Under the pieces are notes generated by a model. That model was not told where the DNA came from and made no database searches. It saw only the letters and a program-made list of their open reading frames with translations. A stretch of DNA of 64,000 nt from Raoultibacter massiliensis (lineage in GTDB: Bacteria; Actinomycetota; Coriobacteriia; Coriobacteriales; Eggerthellaceae), in assembly GCF_900199545.1 (NCBI RefSeq), contig NZ_LT962671.1, positions 980,814 to 1,044,813 of the forward strand. The letters are read 5' to 3'. The position numbers were made by a program, and so were the translations under genes. Shown one piece after another: positions 50,037 through 58,988 of the stretch (positions are counted from its first letter, which is position 1; each line of letters opens with the position of its first letter).

Positions 50037-51239
50037 CTATTCGGAAAGACGGCGGATCGCGTTGTCGAGAATGATATCGGCGAGTTCCGGCTTCGACATC
50101 CGAGGCACATCGATGATGCCCGCTTCCTCCACGAGCCACACCTTGTTGTCATCGGTTCCGAACCCCACGTCACTGCCCACATCGTTTGCAACGATCATAT
50201 CGGCGTTCTTACGATGAAGCTTCGCCTGGGCGTTTTCGATGACGTCGTTGGTTTCCGCGGCGAAGCCGACCACGACCTGATGGGCCTTCGAAGCTCCCAG
50301 CGTCGCGAGTATGTCGGGGTTCTCAACCAGCTCGATCGATGCAAGCTCGCTATCGGATACGCCCTTCTTGAGCTTGCGGCCTGCAGGGTTCTTCGGCCGC
50401 ATGTCGCTGACCGCCGCAGCGAACACCGCGATATCGCAGTCGGTGAACGCCTCCTCGGCCTCGGCGAGCATCTCCCGGGCGCTCTGCACGGGCACCATGC
50501 GCACCCCATCGGGCGCGTCAAGGGCGGTCGGTCCGGATACGAGCGTCACGTCGGCACCGCGCCGTGCCGCGGCACGGGCGATCGCATAGCCCATCTTGCC
50601 CGACGAATGGTTCGAGATGAAGCGGACAGGATCTATCGCCTCGACGGTCGGACCCGCCGTCACCATGATCGATCTTCCCTCAAGATCCCTCTTCACGCCC
50701 AAGACGTCCAGCGTCTGCCGCACGATCTCGTCAACATCGGCAAGGCGTCCTTTGCCCACATCGCCGCAAGCAAGGTACCCATCCCCCGCTTCGATGAAAT
50801 GCGCTCCCCTCGTATGGAGCACGCCCATGTTGTTGCGCGTGGCGGGGTTGTCGTACATATGAACGTTCATGGCGGGTGCGATTATCAGCGGAGCCGTCAA
50901 AGCGAGCGCGGTCGTAGTCAAAAGATCGTCGGCTATGCCGCACGCGAGCTTTGCCAGCACGTTGGCCGTACACGGAGCGATGAGCATCGCGTCGGCTTCC
51001 TGAGCAAGCGAGATGTGATGGATGGGATCCCCCGGCTCGTCGAAGAGGCGCACCGCTACCGGCTCACGTGTCAGCGCGCGAAACGTCGTCGGGCCGACGA
51101 ACTCGCAGGCATGCTCGGTCATAACCACTTTGACCCGTACCTCGGCCTTCTGGAGACCCCTGACGATCTCCGCCGATTTGTAGGCGGCGATGCATCCCGT
51201 AACGCCGAGCACCACGGTTTTCCGACAAACGTCAGTCAT
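50037..51239 (-). CDS. coaBC: Phosphopantothenoylcysteine decarboxylase / phosphopantothenate-cysteine ligase
   Basis: A 400-aa bifunctional enzyme of coenzyme A synthesis. The N-terminal flavodoxin-like CoaC part has the active-site His in HHISLAQEADAMLIAPCTANVLAKLACG and PAMNVHMYDNPATRNN. The C-terminal CoaB part has GPTVEAIDPVRFISNHSSGKMGYAIA and ADMIVANDVG. It overlaps the ferrochelatase gene by 8 bp (ATGACTGA), so the two are coupled. Length is normal for the fused enzyme. Confidence 0.95.
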   Translation of the reverse strand: MTDVCRKTVVLGVTGCIAAYKSAEIVRGLQKAEVRVKVVMTEHACEFVGPTTFRALTREPVAVRLFDEPGDPIHHISLAQEADAMLIAPCTANVLAKLACGIADDLLTTTALALTAPLIIAPAMNVHMYDNPATRNNMGVLHTRGAHFIEAGDGYLACGDVGKGRLADVDEIVRQTLDVLGVKRDLEGRSIMVTAGPTVEAIDPVRFISNHSSGKMGYAIARAAARRGADVTLVSGPTALDAPDGVRMVPVQSAREMLAEAEEAFTDCDIAVFAAAVSDMRPKNPAGRKLKKGVSDSELASIELVENPDILATLGASKAHQVVVGFAAETNDVIENAQAKLHRKNADMIVANDVGSDVGFGTDDNKVWLVEEAGIIDVPRMSKPELADIILDNAIRRLSE

Positions 51240-52260
51240 CGAGCCACGCTCCTACGTAGGGGGAGGTCACTTCGTAGAGCACCTTCGCGTGCGCCTTGCT
51301 GCGATCGAGGCACGGCACGTAGACGAAATGGTCGTCCGAAACAGGCCTTCCAGCCGCGCGCGCCTTCTCGAAGTACAGCGGCTTGAATTCATCGCCTACG
51401 TCATGAAGCGTCTCCAGACAGTCAACGGCGAATCCGGGGCATACGAAAAACACCCTGCCGACACCCGATTCGGCCCAGCGCGCCAAAACGTCCTTCGAGT
51501 AGGGGGAAAGCCATTCTCTGCCCTTGTCGAAGCGGCATTGGTAGCCGATCGTCCACCGCTTCCGATCGATGCCGAGCTCGCTTGCTATCTGCAGGCTCGA
51601 TGCGCCGGTCTGAAGCTCGTAGGTGTCCCCCGCTTCGATGTCGACCAAGGGGATGGAGTGGAACGAGAACAGGATCACGTCATCGGATTCGGGATCGAAC
51701 CCCGCATGCTTGATAGAGGCGGCAAGCGCTTTGATATAGGTGAGGTTGTCGTGGTAGTTGTCGATGAGCTCGTAGGTGCCATCCCACTTGATTTTGCGTA
51801 CCGCCCGCTCGACTCCATCATGCACCGCACCGGTGGTGGAATACGCGCTTTGCGGATACAGGGGAAGCACGATGAGGTGCTTGCATCCGCAATCTTTGAG
51901 CTCGCGCATCGACGCGGATATCGTCGGCTCGCTGTAGCTCATCGCGTAACGGACTTCGACCGTGTTTCCGAACCCCGCTTCGCCGAATGCCGCAGACAGC
52001 CCCGATACGAGCTTCTCGTGGCCCACGTTCAGGGGCGATCCTTCGTCGGTCCAGATGGCTTCGTACTTCGCAGCGCTTTTCCTCCCCCGCGAGGGCAGGA
52101 TGAACAGATGGAGGATCAGCCACCAAGCCGCCCTGTTCATAGGCGCTATGCGCTTGTCTATGAGGAACTTTCCGAGATACTTCCGAACCTCTTTCGGGGT
52201 TGGCGCGGCGGGCGTACCCGTGTTCACCAATAACACGCCGCAACGAGTATGCGCCGGCAT
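51232..52260 (-). CDS. hemH: Ferrochelatase
   Basis: A 342-aa enzyme with LLVNTGTPAAPTPKEVRKYL at the N-terminus, the catalytic His in LFSFHSIP, and VFFVCPGFAVDCLETLHD. It inserts iron into a porphyrin, protoporphyrin or coproporphyrin; actinobacteria commonly use the latter route. No other heme-synthesis gene is in the window. AGGAG precedes the ATG at 52260. Heme would be useful for cytochromes, none of which is seen here. Confidence 0.92.
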   Translation of the reverse strand: MPAHTRCGVLLVNTGTPAAPTPKEVRKYLGKFLIDKRIAPMNRAAWWLILHLFILPSRGRKSAAKYEAIWTDEGSPLNVGHEKLVSGLSAAFGEAGFGNTVEVRYAMSYSEPTISASMRELKDCGCKHLIVLPLYPQSAYSTTGAVHDGVERAVRKIKWDGTYELIDNYHDNLTYIKALAASIKHAGFDPESDDVILFSFHSIPLVDIEAGDTYELQTGASSLQIASELGIDRKRWTIGYQCRFDKGREWLSPYSKDVLARWAESGVGRVFFVCPGFAVDCLETLHDVGDEFKPLYFEKARAAGRPVSDDHFVYVPCLDRSKAHAKVLYEVTSPYVGAWLDD

Positions 52261-52327
52261 ATGTCCATCACTCCTGCCATTCGGTAAGTTGAAATGAAAC
52301 TGTCATTCAGGTTCACGAACAATCTAG

Positions 52328-52333
52328 TATACT
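52328..52333 (+). promoter_or_regulatory. Candidate -10 (TATACT) for the CmpB-like gene
   Basis: TATACT lies 34 bp before the ATG at 52367, with a weak TTCAGG (52306-52311) 16 bp upstream. It sits in the divergent gap between hemH and this gene. Confidence 0.4.
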
Positions 52334-52366
52334 CTAGCCTCATATCAAGGCAAGAGGAGCGCATGG

Positions 52367-53209
52367 ATGGGAAAGCAAACGGAAAAAACGGGATCCGACC
52401 AAATCGAGGCAGATGAAGGTCGGGGCGAATCGTCCGCATCGAACCCGTCTGTTGATCCGTCTTCCCCGCATGATGCAAAAGCCGCCTGCGAGGAAAACCC
52501 GAAAGAAAACCCCTTCGTGGAATTCGCCACCGAGCTCAAAGCCCAGATCTTCCACAACCAAGGGTTCTTGAAGATCGACTACTTCACCATGTTCTGGCTG
52601 TTTGTGGCCGGATCGGTTATCGGGCTTACCGTTGAAACCATTTATCACGCCATCGTGTTCGGGGGATGGGAAAGCCGTGCGGGCCTCGTTTGGGGGCCGT
52701 TCTCCCCCATATACGGATCGGGCGCCGTGCTTCTTACGCTGTTCCTCAACCGCTATTACCATTCCCACAACCTCGTCATCTTCCTCGTGTCGATGGTCGT
52801 CGGTTCGGCAATTGAATATGTAACCAGTTGGGGAATGGAAACGTTTTGGGGAGCGATCGCTTGGGATTACACCGGGACGTTCGGAAGCATTCAGGGCAGG
52901 ACGAACTTCTTCTTCGGCATGATGTGGGGCATGCTCGGACTCGTCTGGGTGCGCATCATCATGCCCGTGGTGAAGCGCGTGTTCTCCCATGTCGATTCCA
53001 AGAACAAAGTAGCGCGCGTCCTGACGGTCCTCATGACGCTGTTCATGGCTGCGAACATCGTATGCACCTGCTTGGCGCTCGATCGCGAAAGCCAGCGCAT
53101 GGCGAACATTCCCGCAACCGATCCGATCCAGAAGTTCTGCGACGACGTGTTCCCCGACAGCTACCTGCAGGCGCGCTTTCAGAACATGACGGTTACGGCA
53201 AAGAAATAG
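52367..53209 (+). CDS. CmpB-type putative ABC-transporter membrane protein (PF06541-like)
   Basis: A 280-aa protein. Residues 1-60 are polar, acidic and disordered. Then follow five or so helices, including FWLFVAGSVIGLTVETIYH, LVWGPFSPIYGSGAV and EYVTSWGMETFWGAIAWDY, which are the conserved blocks of this family. A role in transport is only suggested by the family name; no ATPase gene is near. GAGGAG precedes the start at 52367. Confidence 0.85.
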   Translation: MGKQTEKTGSDQIEADEGRGESSASNPSVDPSSPHDAKAACEENPKENPFVEFATELKAQIFHNQGFLKIDYFTMFWLFVAGSVIGLTVETIYHAIVFGGWESRAGLVWGPFSPIYGSGAVLLTLFLNRYYHSHNLVIFLVSMVVGSAIEYVTSWGMETFWGAIAWDYTGTFGSIQGRTNFFFGMMWGMLGLVWVRIIMPVVKRVFSHVDSKNKVARVLTVLMTLFMAANIVCTCLALDRESQRMANIPATDPIQKFCDDVFPDSYLQARFQNMTVTAKK

Positions 53210-53242
53210 CTCCGCGCACATGCGCATCGGCGTCCGATGCGT

Positions 53243-54271
53243 CTACGGCATTTCTCGCATCCGCGCCGCCTCGATGGCGGAAAGCACCGCTTCGCCCGCT
53301 TCGGTACGGCCCTGCGTCCTCTCGGCGATCGATTCGAGGGCACAGCTCAAATCCTCAGGCAAGCCGTCAACGAACTCAAGGTCCTCCCCCGTGACAGGAT
53401 GCGTGAACGCGAGCCGATACGAATGAAGGAACTGCCGCGTCAAGCCAAGCTGTGCGGCGGGGCTGCCGGTTCCGTAAGACGGATCTCCTACACAGGCATG
53501 CTTGATGTAGTTCATATGCACGCGGATCTGATGCGTCCTGCCCGTGAAAAGCTTGCAGTCGAGCAACGTGTAGCCGTCATCCTTCGATCCGGCGTCGAAC
53601 CGCTCGAGCACCGTGAACGTGGTTATGGAGTCGCGCGCCGACGGGGAATCGCTTACGGCCATGCGCGTCCGTTCGCGATCGGCGCGAGCGATGGGCGCGT
53701 CGATCATCCCGGTATCATGGGGAATCACACCCTGCACAAGCGTCAGGTAATGACGGTCGACGATTCGATCGCGGATATCATCCATGAGCGCCTGTCCCGC
53801 ATCGTCGGTTTTCGCCGCAAGCATAAGCCCGCTCGTATCCCGATCGAGGCGGTGCACGATGCCGAGCCTATCCCGATCGCCTTGTACATTGCACAAATTG
53901 TCGGCCCCGCAGTGATAGATGAGCGCGTTGACGAGCGTTCCGTCGAAATGATCGGGAGAAGGATGGCACACAAGCCCTACCTGCTTCGAGAGCACGATAA
54001 GATAGTCGTCTTCGTATCTGATGTCGAGATCGATCGGCTGGCCGAGCAAATGCGTCTTCGGAGCCTCCTCGGCCACCTCGTAGACGATCGTATCGCCCGC
54101 TGAGACGACCGCCTTCTTCGCCACCGTTTCGCCGTTGACGAACACGCGACCATCCTCGATCGCCTTGACGGCGGCCGACCGGCTCGCATAGAGCTCGCGT
54201 GCGGCGGCAAGCGCATCGAGGCGCATGCCGCCGTCTTGGGCGGCAACGATATGGACAAGAGAACGCGCCAT
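53243..54271 (-). CDS. RluA/RluD-family 23S rRNA pseudouridine synthase
   Basis: A 342-aa protein with an N-terminal S4 RNA-binding domain (about 15-75) and the catalytic motif LGIVHRLDRDTSGLML, where the Asp is the nucleophile. TGRTHQIRVHM is the second signature. Its ATG shares one base with the lspA stop (TGATG), so they are translationally coupled, a very common pair in bacteria. Confidence 0.92.
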   Translation of the reverse strand: MARSLVHIVAAQDGGMRLDALAAARELYASRSAAVKAIEDGRVFVNGETVAKKAVVSAGDTIVYEVAEEAPKTHLLGQPIDLDIRYEDDYLIVLSKQVGLVCHPSPDHFDGTLVNALIYHCGADNLCNVQGDRDRLGIVHRLDRDTSGLMLAAKTDDAGQALMDDIRDRIVDRHYLTLVQGVIPHDTGMIDAPIARADRERTRMAVSDSPSARDSITTFTVLERFDAGSKDDGYTLLDCKLFTGRTHQIRVHMNYIKHACVGDPSYGTGSPAAQLGLTRQFLHSYRLAFTHPVTGEDLEFVDGLPEDLSCALESIAERTQGRTEAGEAVLSAIEAARMREMP

Positions 54272-54960
54272 CAGGCAACGATCTCCTTGTCCTCGCCCGC
54301 CCCATGGGCGGGCTTGGCGCTCTCGTCATCCTCAGGCGCCGCGTCGCGCGCCTTCCCCTCGGCTGCCTTTTCCGCGCAAGGTTCCGCATCGCCGCGATCG
54401 ACGTTCTGCGCTTCGAGCGCGGCTTCCCGATCCGCTTTTCTCCATGCGTAGAGCATGCTCGCGATAAAAACGACGAAACCGCACGTAACGCCGATATCCG
54501 CAATGTTGAACACGGGGAAATCGATGAACGTGAAATCGATGAAGTCGACAACGTACCCGAGCGTGAAACGGTCGAGCGCATTGCCGATGCCACCCGCGAA
54601 GACAAGCGCGAGCCCGATGATCTGGCCCTCGTTCATATCCTTCGATGCAGCGAACAGATACACCAGCAATGCGGCGCATACGAGAACCGACATGATTCCA
54701 AGCGCAAACGTGGAATCGCCGAACATGCCCCATGCGGCGCCGGTATTGTGGACGAGGCGAAAGCGGAACAGGCCCGCGATCGGATCGGTGATCACATCGC
54801 CAGGTGCGAAGGAGCCGTTGAAGTAGTTCTTGGTTGCCATATCGAAGGCGAGCCACACGGCCGCCAGGCAGGCGAATACCAGAGCCGCGCGAACGCGCTT
54901 GCCTCGCTTCGAGGGGTTCGCGGGCGCTTCGGCCTGAAGTTCTGTCCGAGGTTGCTCCAC
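54271..54960 (-). CDS. lspA: Lipoprotein signal peptidase II
   Basis: A 229-aa membrane aspartic protease. The catalytic residues lie in GGIGNALDRFTLGYVVDF and PVFNIADIGV, the two Asp motifs of LspA. Four hydrophobic helices are visible. A GTG at 54960, after AAGGA, is the chosen start; longer readings run into ileS. The C-terminal 50 residues are an unusual charged tail (Glu/Asp/Lys/Ala-rich). It cleaves prolipoproteins at the lipobox. Confidence 0.93.
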   Translation of the reverse strand: MEQPRTELQAEAPANPSKRGKRVRAALVFACLAAVWLAFDMATKNYFNGSFAPGDVITDPIAGLFRFRLVHNTGAAWGMFGDSTFALGIMSVLVCAALLVYLFAASKDMNEGQIIGLALVFAGGIGNALDRFTLGYVVDFIDFTFIDFPVFNIADIGVTCGFVVFIASMLYAWRKADREAALEAQNVDRGDAEPCAEKAAEGKARDAAPEDDESAKPAHGAGEDKEIVA

Positions 54961-54964
54961 GTTG

Positions 54965-57808
54965 CTATTCCTTGTAGCCGATGGCATCGAGCGCATCGCC
55001 GCAGCGCATGCATACGCTGGGGTGGTTCGGATTGCCGCCGAGCTCCCGATAATTCCAGCAGCGCGGGCACTTCTCGCCGCGGGCTTGGCCAATGCGGACA
55101 CCGAGCTCGTCGCCTTCGACGAATGCGACCTCCGACACGATAAAGAGCTCTTCGAACACCTCGGGTGCGAACTGCTCGACCGCGTCGAGCACCGAACGCG
55201 GTGCAGAGATCTCGATGGAAGCCTCCTGGCTCTTGTTGATCGTCTTTGCGCCGCGCGCCTCTTCAAGCGCTTTCATGACCACTTCGCGCACGTCGAGCAC
55301 GACGCCGAACGCCTCGGCGATCTTCTCGGATCCCGCCTCGGGAATGGCCGGCATGAAGTCGCTGTCCTCGGGCCATCCGGCAAGCTGCACGCTCTGCGGA
55401 TGGCCGCCATCATAGCGAAGGCCCTCGGGATAGCTCTCCCACACTTCATCGGTTGTGAAGGACAGGATGGGGGCGAGAATGCGCACGAGAACCTCGAGGA
55501 TGTTCATGAGCACGGTCTGAGCGCCGCGGCGCAGAAGGGAATCGGGCGCTTCGGAATACAGGCGATCCTTGAGCGCATCCATGTAGACGGCCGATAGGTC
55601 GCTTACGATGTAGTCGTACACGGCGCGGTACACCAGATGGTACTTGTAGGCGTCGTAGGCCGCCTCGACATCGTGCAGCAGATGCCGTACGCGCACAAGC
55701 GCCCACTGGTCGAGCGGAGAAAGGTCGTCCCATGAGGCGACCGCATCGCATCGGTAATCGAAATCGCTGAGGTTGCCGAGCAGGAACCTGAAGGTGTTGC
55801 GAATGCGCCGGTACGCCTCGCTCGTGCGCTCGAGAATCTCGTCGCCGATATTGACATCCTGCGAGTAATCGACGCTCGACACCCACAAGCGCAGCACATC
55901 GGCACCGCTTTTGGCCATGACGTCGGCAGGGTCGATTCCGTTGCCGGCCGATTTGGACATCTTCTTGCCTTCGGCATCCATCGTGAACCCGCAGTGCATG
56001 ACCGATTTGTACGGAGCGACCCCATAGGCCCCTACACTCGTAAGGACGGATGACTGGAACCAGCCGCGATGCTGATCGGAGCCCTCGAGGTACATGTCGG
56101 CCGGGAACGTGAGCCCCTCATCGGCACGGTAGCGGCACACGCTCGTATGGCTCACGCCGCTCTCCCACCATACGTCGAGGATGTCTTTCTCGGGAACGAG
56201 CTCGTGGGAGCCGCACACCTCGCAGGCGATGCCCTTCGGCAGGTACTCGCTCGGATCCTTCGTGAACCACGCATCGGCGCCTTCGCTGCGGAACAGCTCG
56301 ATCACCGCATCGAACGTCGCTTCGGTGGCCACGGTGTTGCCGCATTTCGCACACTTGAACACGGGGATCGGAACACCCCAGGAACGCTGGCGCGAGATGC
56401 ACCAGTCGGGACGGTCGGCAACCATCGACCCGATGCGGTTGACAGCCCATTCGGGTATCCACTGCACATCGTTCTCGATGACGCGCAAGGTGTTCTCGCG
56501 CAGCCCGGTCTTGTCCATCGACACGAACCACTGGTCGGTCGCGCGGAAGATGACGGGTTTGTGACAGCGCCAGCAATGGGGATAGCTGTGCGTGATCGCC
56601 TTCTCGGCAACCAACGTGCCCTGTTCGCGCAGCCATTCGATGATGACGGGGTTCGCCTCGTCGGTATCGAGGCCCGAGAACTGCCCCGCCTCGTCGGTGA
56701 AACGGCCGTTGTCGTCGACGGGCATGAGCAACGGGATATCGAACTCGAGGGCCACGAGATAGTCGTCCTGGCCGTGTCCCGGAGCGGTATGCACCGCCCC
56801 CGTGCCGGTATCGAGCGTCACGTGATCGCCGTAGATTACCGTACCCTTGAGATCCTGGCGAATAGGCGCGGTGTAGGTGAGGCCGTAGAGCTCGCGGCCT
56901 TTCAGCGAGACGGGCTCGCCATTTGCAGCCGAAACGACGCGATAGGCCTCCCAACCTGCCGTTTCGGCAACTTGCTCGACAAGCTCTTCAGCCATGAGCA
57001 GATAGCTTCCGTCCACCTCGACCATGACGTAGGGGGCATCGGGAGCAAGGCTTACCGCCGTGTTCGCAGGAAGCGTCCAGGGCGTGGTGGTCCAGATGAG
57101 CACGTAGGCGCTGCCATCGACCCCTGCGGCTTCGAAAACGCCGGGAATGGAATCGAGCTTGAATTTCACAAAGATCGAGGGCGACGTCTCATCGCTGTAC
57201 TCGATTTCGGCTTCAGCAAGCGCGGTATGGCAGCTTTTGCACCAGTGAATGGGCTTGCGGCCGCGATAGATCGCGCCGTCGAGATACATCTTTTTGAATA
57301 TCTCGACGTTGCCCGCCTCGTAGCCGGGCGTGAACGTGAGATAGGGATGCTCCCAATCGGCGTTGACGCCGAGGCGCTTGAAGCCCTCGCGCTGCACGTC
57401 GACGTACTTTTCGGCCCATTCGCGGCAAAGCCTGCGCAGGGTCGGCTGCTCGATAGCGGCCATCTTATCGGGTCCCAGGGTCACTTCGACCATATGCTCG
57501 ATCGGCTGGCCGTGGCAATCCCAACCGGGGATGTAGGGCGTATAGTACCCGCGCTGCGCATGGCTTTTTATCACGAAATCCTTGAGGATCTTGTTGAACG
57601 CATGTCCGATATGGATCGGACCGTTTGCATACGGGGGGCCGTCATGCAAAACGAAGGGCTTGCCATCCTTGTTTTTCTCGAGCACCTTCCAGTAAAGCTT
57701 TTCCTCTTCCCACTTCGCAAGGCGCTTCGGCTCGTTTTCGGGCAGGTTCGCGCGCATGGCGAAATCGGTCTTGGGCAGATTCATCGTTTCCTTGTAGCTG
57801 TTTCCCAC
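54965..57808 (-). CDS. ileS: Isoleucyl-tRNA synthetase
   Basis: A 947-aa class I synthetase. HIGH is in ANGPIHIGHAFNK, KMSKS in GKKMSKSAGNGID. The C-terminal zinc finger is CPRCWNYRELGG...CMRCGD. Editing-domain motifs such as TTPWTLPANTA are present. The GTG at 57808 lies 5 nt after GAGGAG. It is followed 4 bp later by lspA. No T-box leader fits in the 196 bp upstream. Confidence 0.96.
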   Translation of the reverse strand: MGNSYKETMNLPKTDFAMRANLPENEPKRLAKWEEEKLYWKVLEKNKDGKPFVLHDGPPYANGPIHIGHAFNKILKDFVIKSHAQRGYYTPYIPGWDCHGQPIEHMVEVTLGPDKMAAIEQPTLRRLCREWAEKYVDVQREGFKRLGVNADWEHPYLTFTPGYEAGNVEIFKKMYLDGAIYRGRKPIHWCKSCHTALAEAEIEYSDETSPSIFVKFKLDSIPGVFEAAGVDGSAYVLIWTTTPWTLPANTAVSLAPDAPYVMVEVDGSYLLMAEELVEQVAETAGWEAYRVVSAANGEPVSLKGRELYGLTYTAPIRQDLKGTVIYGDHVTLDTGTGAVHTAPGHGQDDYLVALEFDIPLLMPVDDNGRFTDEAGQFSGLDTDEANPVIIEWLREQGTLVAEKAITHSYPHCWRCHKPVIFRATDQWFVSMDKTGLRENTLRVIENDVQWIPEWAVNRIGSMVADRPDWCISRQRSWGVPIPVFKCAKCGNTVATEATFDAVIELFRSEGADAWFTKDPSEYLPKGIACEVCGSHELVPEKDILDVWWESGVSHTSVCRYRADEGLTFPADMYLEGSDQHRGWFQSSVLTSVGAYGVAPYKSVMHCGFTMDAEGKKMSKSAGNGIDPADVMAKSGADVLRLWVSSVDYSQDVNIGDEILERTSEAYRRIRNTFRFLLGNLSDFDYRCDAVASWDDLSPLDQWALVRVRHLLHDVEAAYDAYKYHLVYRAVYDYIVSDLSAVYMDALKDRLYSEAPDSLLRRGAQTVLMNILEVLVRILAPILSFTTDEVWESYPEGLRYDGGHPQSVQLAGWPEDSDFMPAIPEAGSEKIAEAFGVVLDVREVVMKALEEARGAKTINKSQEASIEISAPRSVLDAVEQFAPEVFEELFIVSEVAFVEGDELGVRIGQARGEKCPRCWNYRELGGNPNHPSVCMRCGDALDAIGYKE

Positions 57809-57931
57809 GCCGTCTCCTCAGGTTATCGTTACCGCTCAGGCGCAAAGCCTGGATAATCGCATCAAACTTGAACATTATAGGGGAATTTCCGCATTTACCC
57901 CTTGCCTTGCAATACTTTTCAAAATTGTGAC

Positions 57932-57945
57932 ATACGCGGTCGTAT
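57932..57945. promoter_or_regulatory. Perfect 5-bp dyad in the ileS/degV promoter region
   Basis: ATACG-CGGT-CGTAT. It lies between TTGTGA (57925-57930) and CATAAT (57946-57951), the most promoter-like boxes before degV; the spacing of 15 bp is short. A bound protein here would affect degV and perhaps ileS, whose TATAAT is the complement of 57874-57879. Confidence 0.4.
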
Positions 57946-58004
57946 CATAATGTTTATACTGGCTCAGGACACAATTTAACGACAAGCATGATACGAGGTG
58001 ACCC

Positions 58005-58877
58005 ATGGGCTTTGAAATCGTTACCGATTCGAGCAGCAATCTTTTGGAGGATATGATCGATGACTTCGGTCTTCACATCCTTCCGCTCACGTTCATGATC
58101 GATGGCGAACAGTACCAGAGCTATCTCAAAGGCGAGAGAACCGATCTGAAGCAATTCTATACGATGATGCGCGAAGGCAAGGTCATAACCACATCCCTTC
58201 CGAACCTCGCCGATTCCGAAAAGCTCTTCAGAAAACTGCTCGAAGACGGCCAGGATATTCTGTACCTGGGCTTCTCCAGCGGGCTTTCCGGAACCTACGA
58301 GGCCATCGATTTGCTGCTGAAGGATTTAAAGGCCGAGTTTCCCGATCGGACGATCCGTTCGGTTGAAACGCTTGCCGCTTCGGGCGGCGAAGGTCTCCTT
58401 GTGTATTACGCGGTGCAGAAGAAACGCGAGGGCCTCGGCATCGACGAGATTGCGGACTGGGTGAAAGAGAACCGCCTGCACCTGGCGCATTGGTTCACCG
58501 TCGACGATCTCATGTTCCTGTTCCGCGGCGGCCGCGTTTCGAAGACGAGCGCATGGGCCGGCACCATGCTCAACATCAAGCCCGTCATGCATGTGGACGA
58601 CGAGGGGCACCTCATTCCCATGGAGAAGGTTCGCGGACGCAAGAAATCCCTCAATGCGCTGGTCGACCATATGAGGAAATCGGCGATCGAGCCGGTTTCC
58701 GAACAGGTCGTCTTCATCACGCACGGCGATTGCATCGAAGATGCGGAATACGTGGCGGGCAAGGTCCGCGAAGAGTTCGGCGTATCCGATGTGTACATCA
58801 ACTACGTCGACCCGGTTATCGGAGCCCACTCGGGTCCGGGAACGATGGCCCTCTTCTTTCTGGCCGACAAGCGATAA
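58005..58877 (+). CDS. DegV-family fatty-acid-binding protein
   Basis: A 290-aa protein of the DegV family. It begins MGFEIVTDSSSNLLEDM and has the fatty-acid pocket segments ITTSLPN, YLGFSSGLSGTYEA and HWFTVDDLMFLFRGGRVS, ending HSGPGTMALFF. FakB-type DegV proteins hold a fatty acid for FakA kinase; no fakA is in this window. The terminator at 58900 follows. Confidence 0.92.
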   Translation: MGFEIVTDSSSNLLEDMIDDFGLHILPLTFMIDGEQYQSYLKGERTDLKQFYTMMREGKVITTSLPNLADSEKLFRKLLEDGQDILYLGFSSGLSGTYEAIDLLLKDLKAEFPDRTIRSVETLAASGGEGLLVYYAVQKKREGLGIDEIADWVKENRLHLAHWFTVDDLMFLFRGGRVSKTSAWAGTMLNIKPVMHVDDEGHLIPMEKVRGRKKSLNALVDHMRKSAIEPVSEQVVFITHGDCIEDAEYVAGKVREEFGVSDVYINYVDPVIGAHSGPGTMALFFLADKR

Positions 58878-58899
58878 GCGCTATCCGACCGAAACGATG

Positions 58900-58951
58900 A
58901 AGCCCCGCATCCTGCGCGCGCCCGAAACGGCCGCGGCGGGATGCGGGGCTT
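58900..58951 (+). terminator. Long terminator hairpin after degV
   Basis: AAGCCCCGCATCC (58900-58912) pairs with GGATGCGGGGCTT (58939-58951) in a 13-bp perfect stem with a GC-rich loop that can itself fold. TCTGC follows. It is 23 bp after the degV stop and also ends the convergent minus-strand gene. Confidence 0.8.
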
Positions 58952-58988
58952 TCTGCTTACCGCACGAAGCTTCGCAAACGGCTGAATT

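Noticed and set aside
57809..58004. T-box riboswitch for ileS
   Set aside because: The gap is 196 bp and shared with degV; no T-box sequence or antiterminator could be found.
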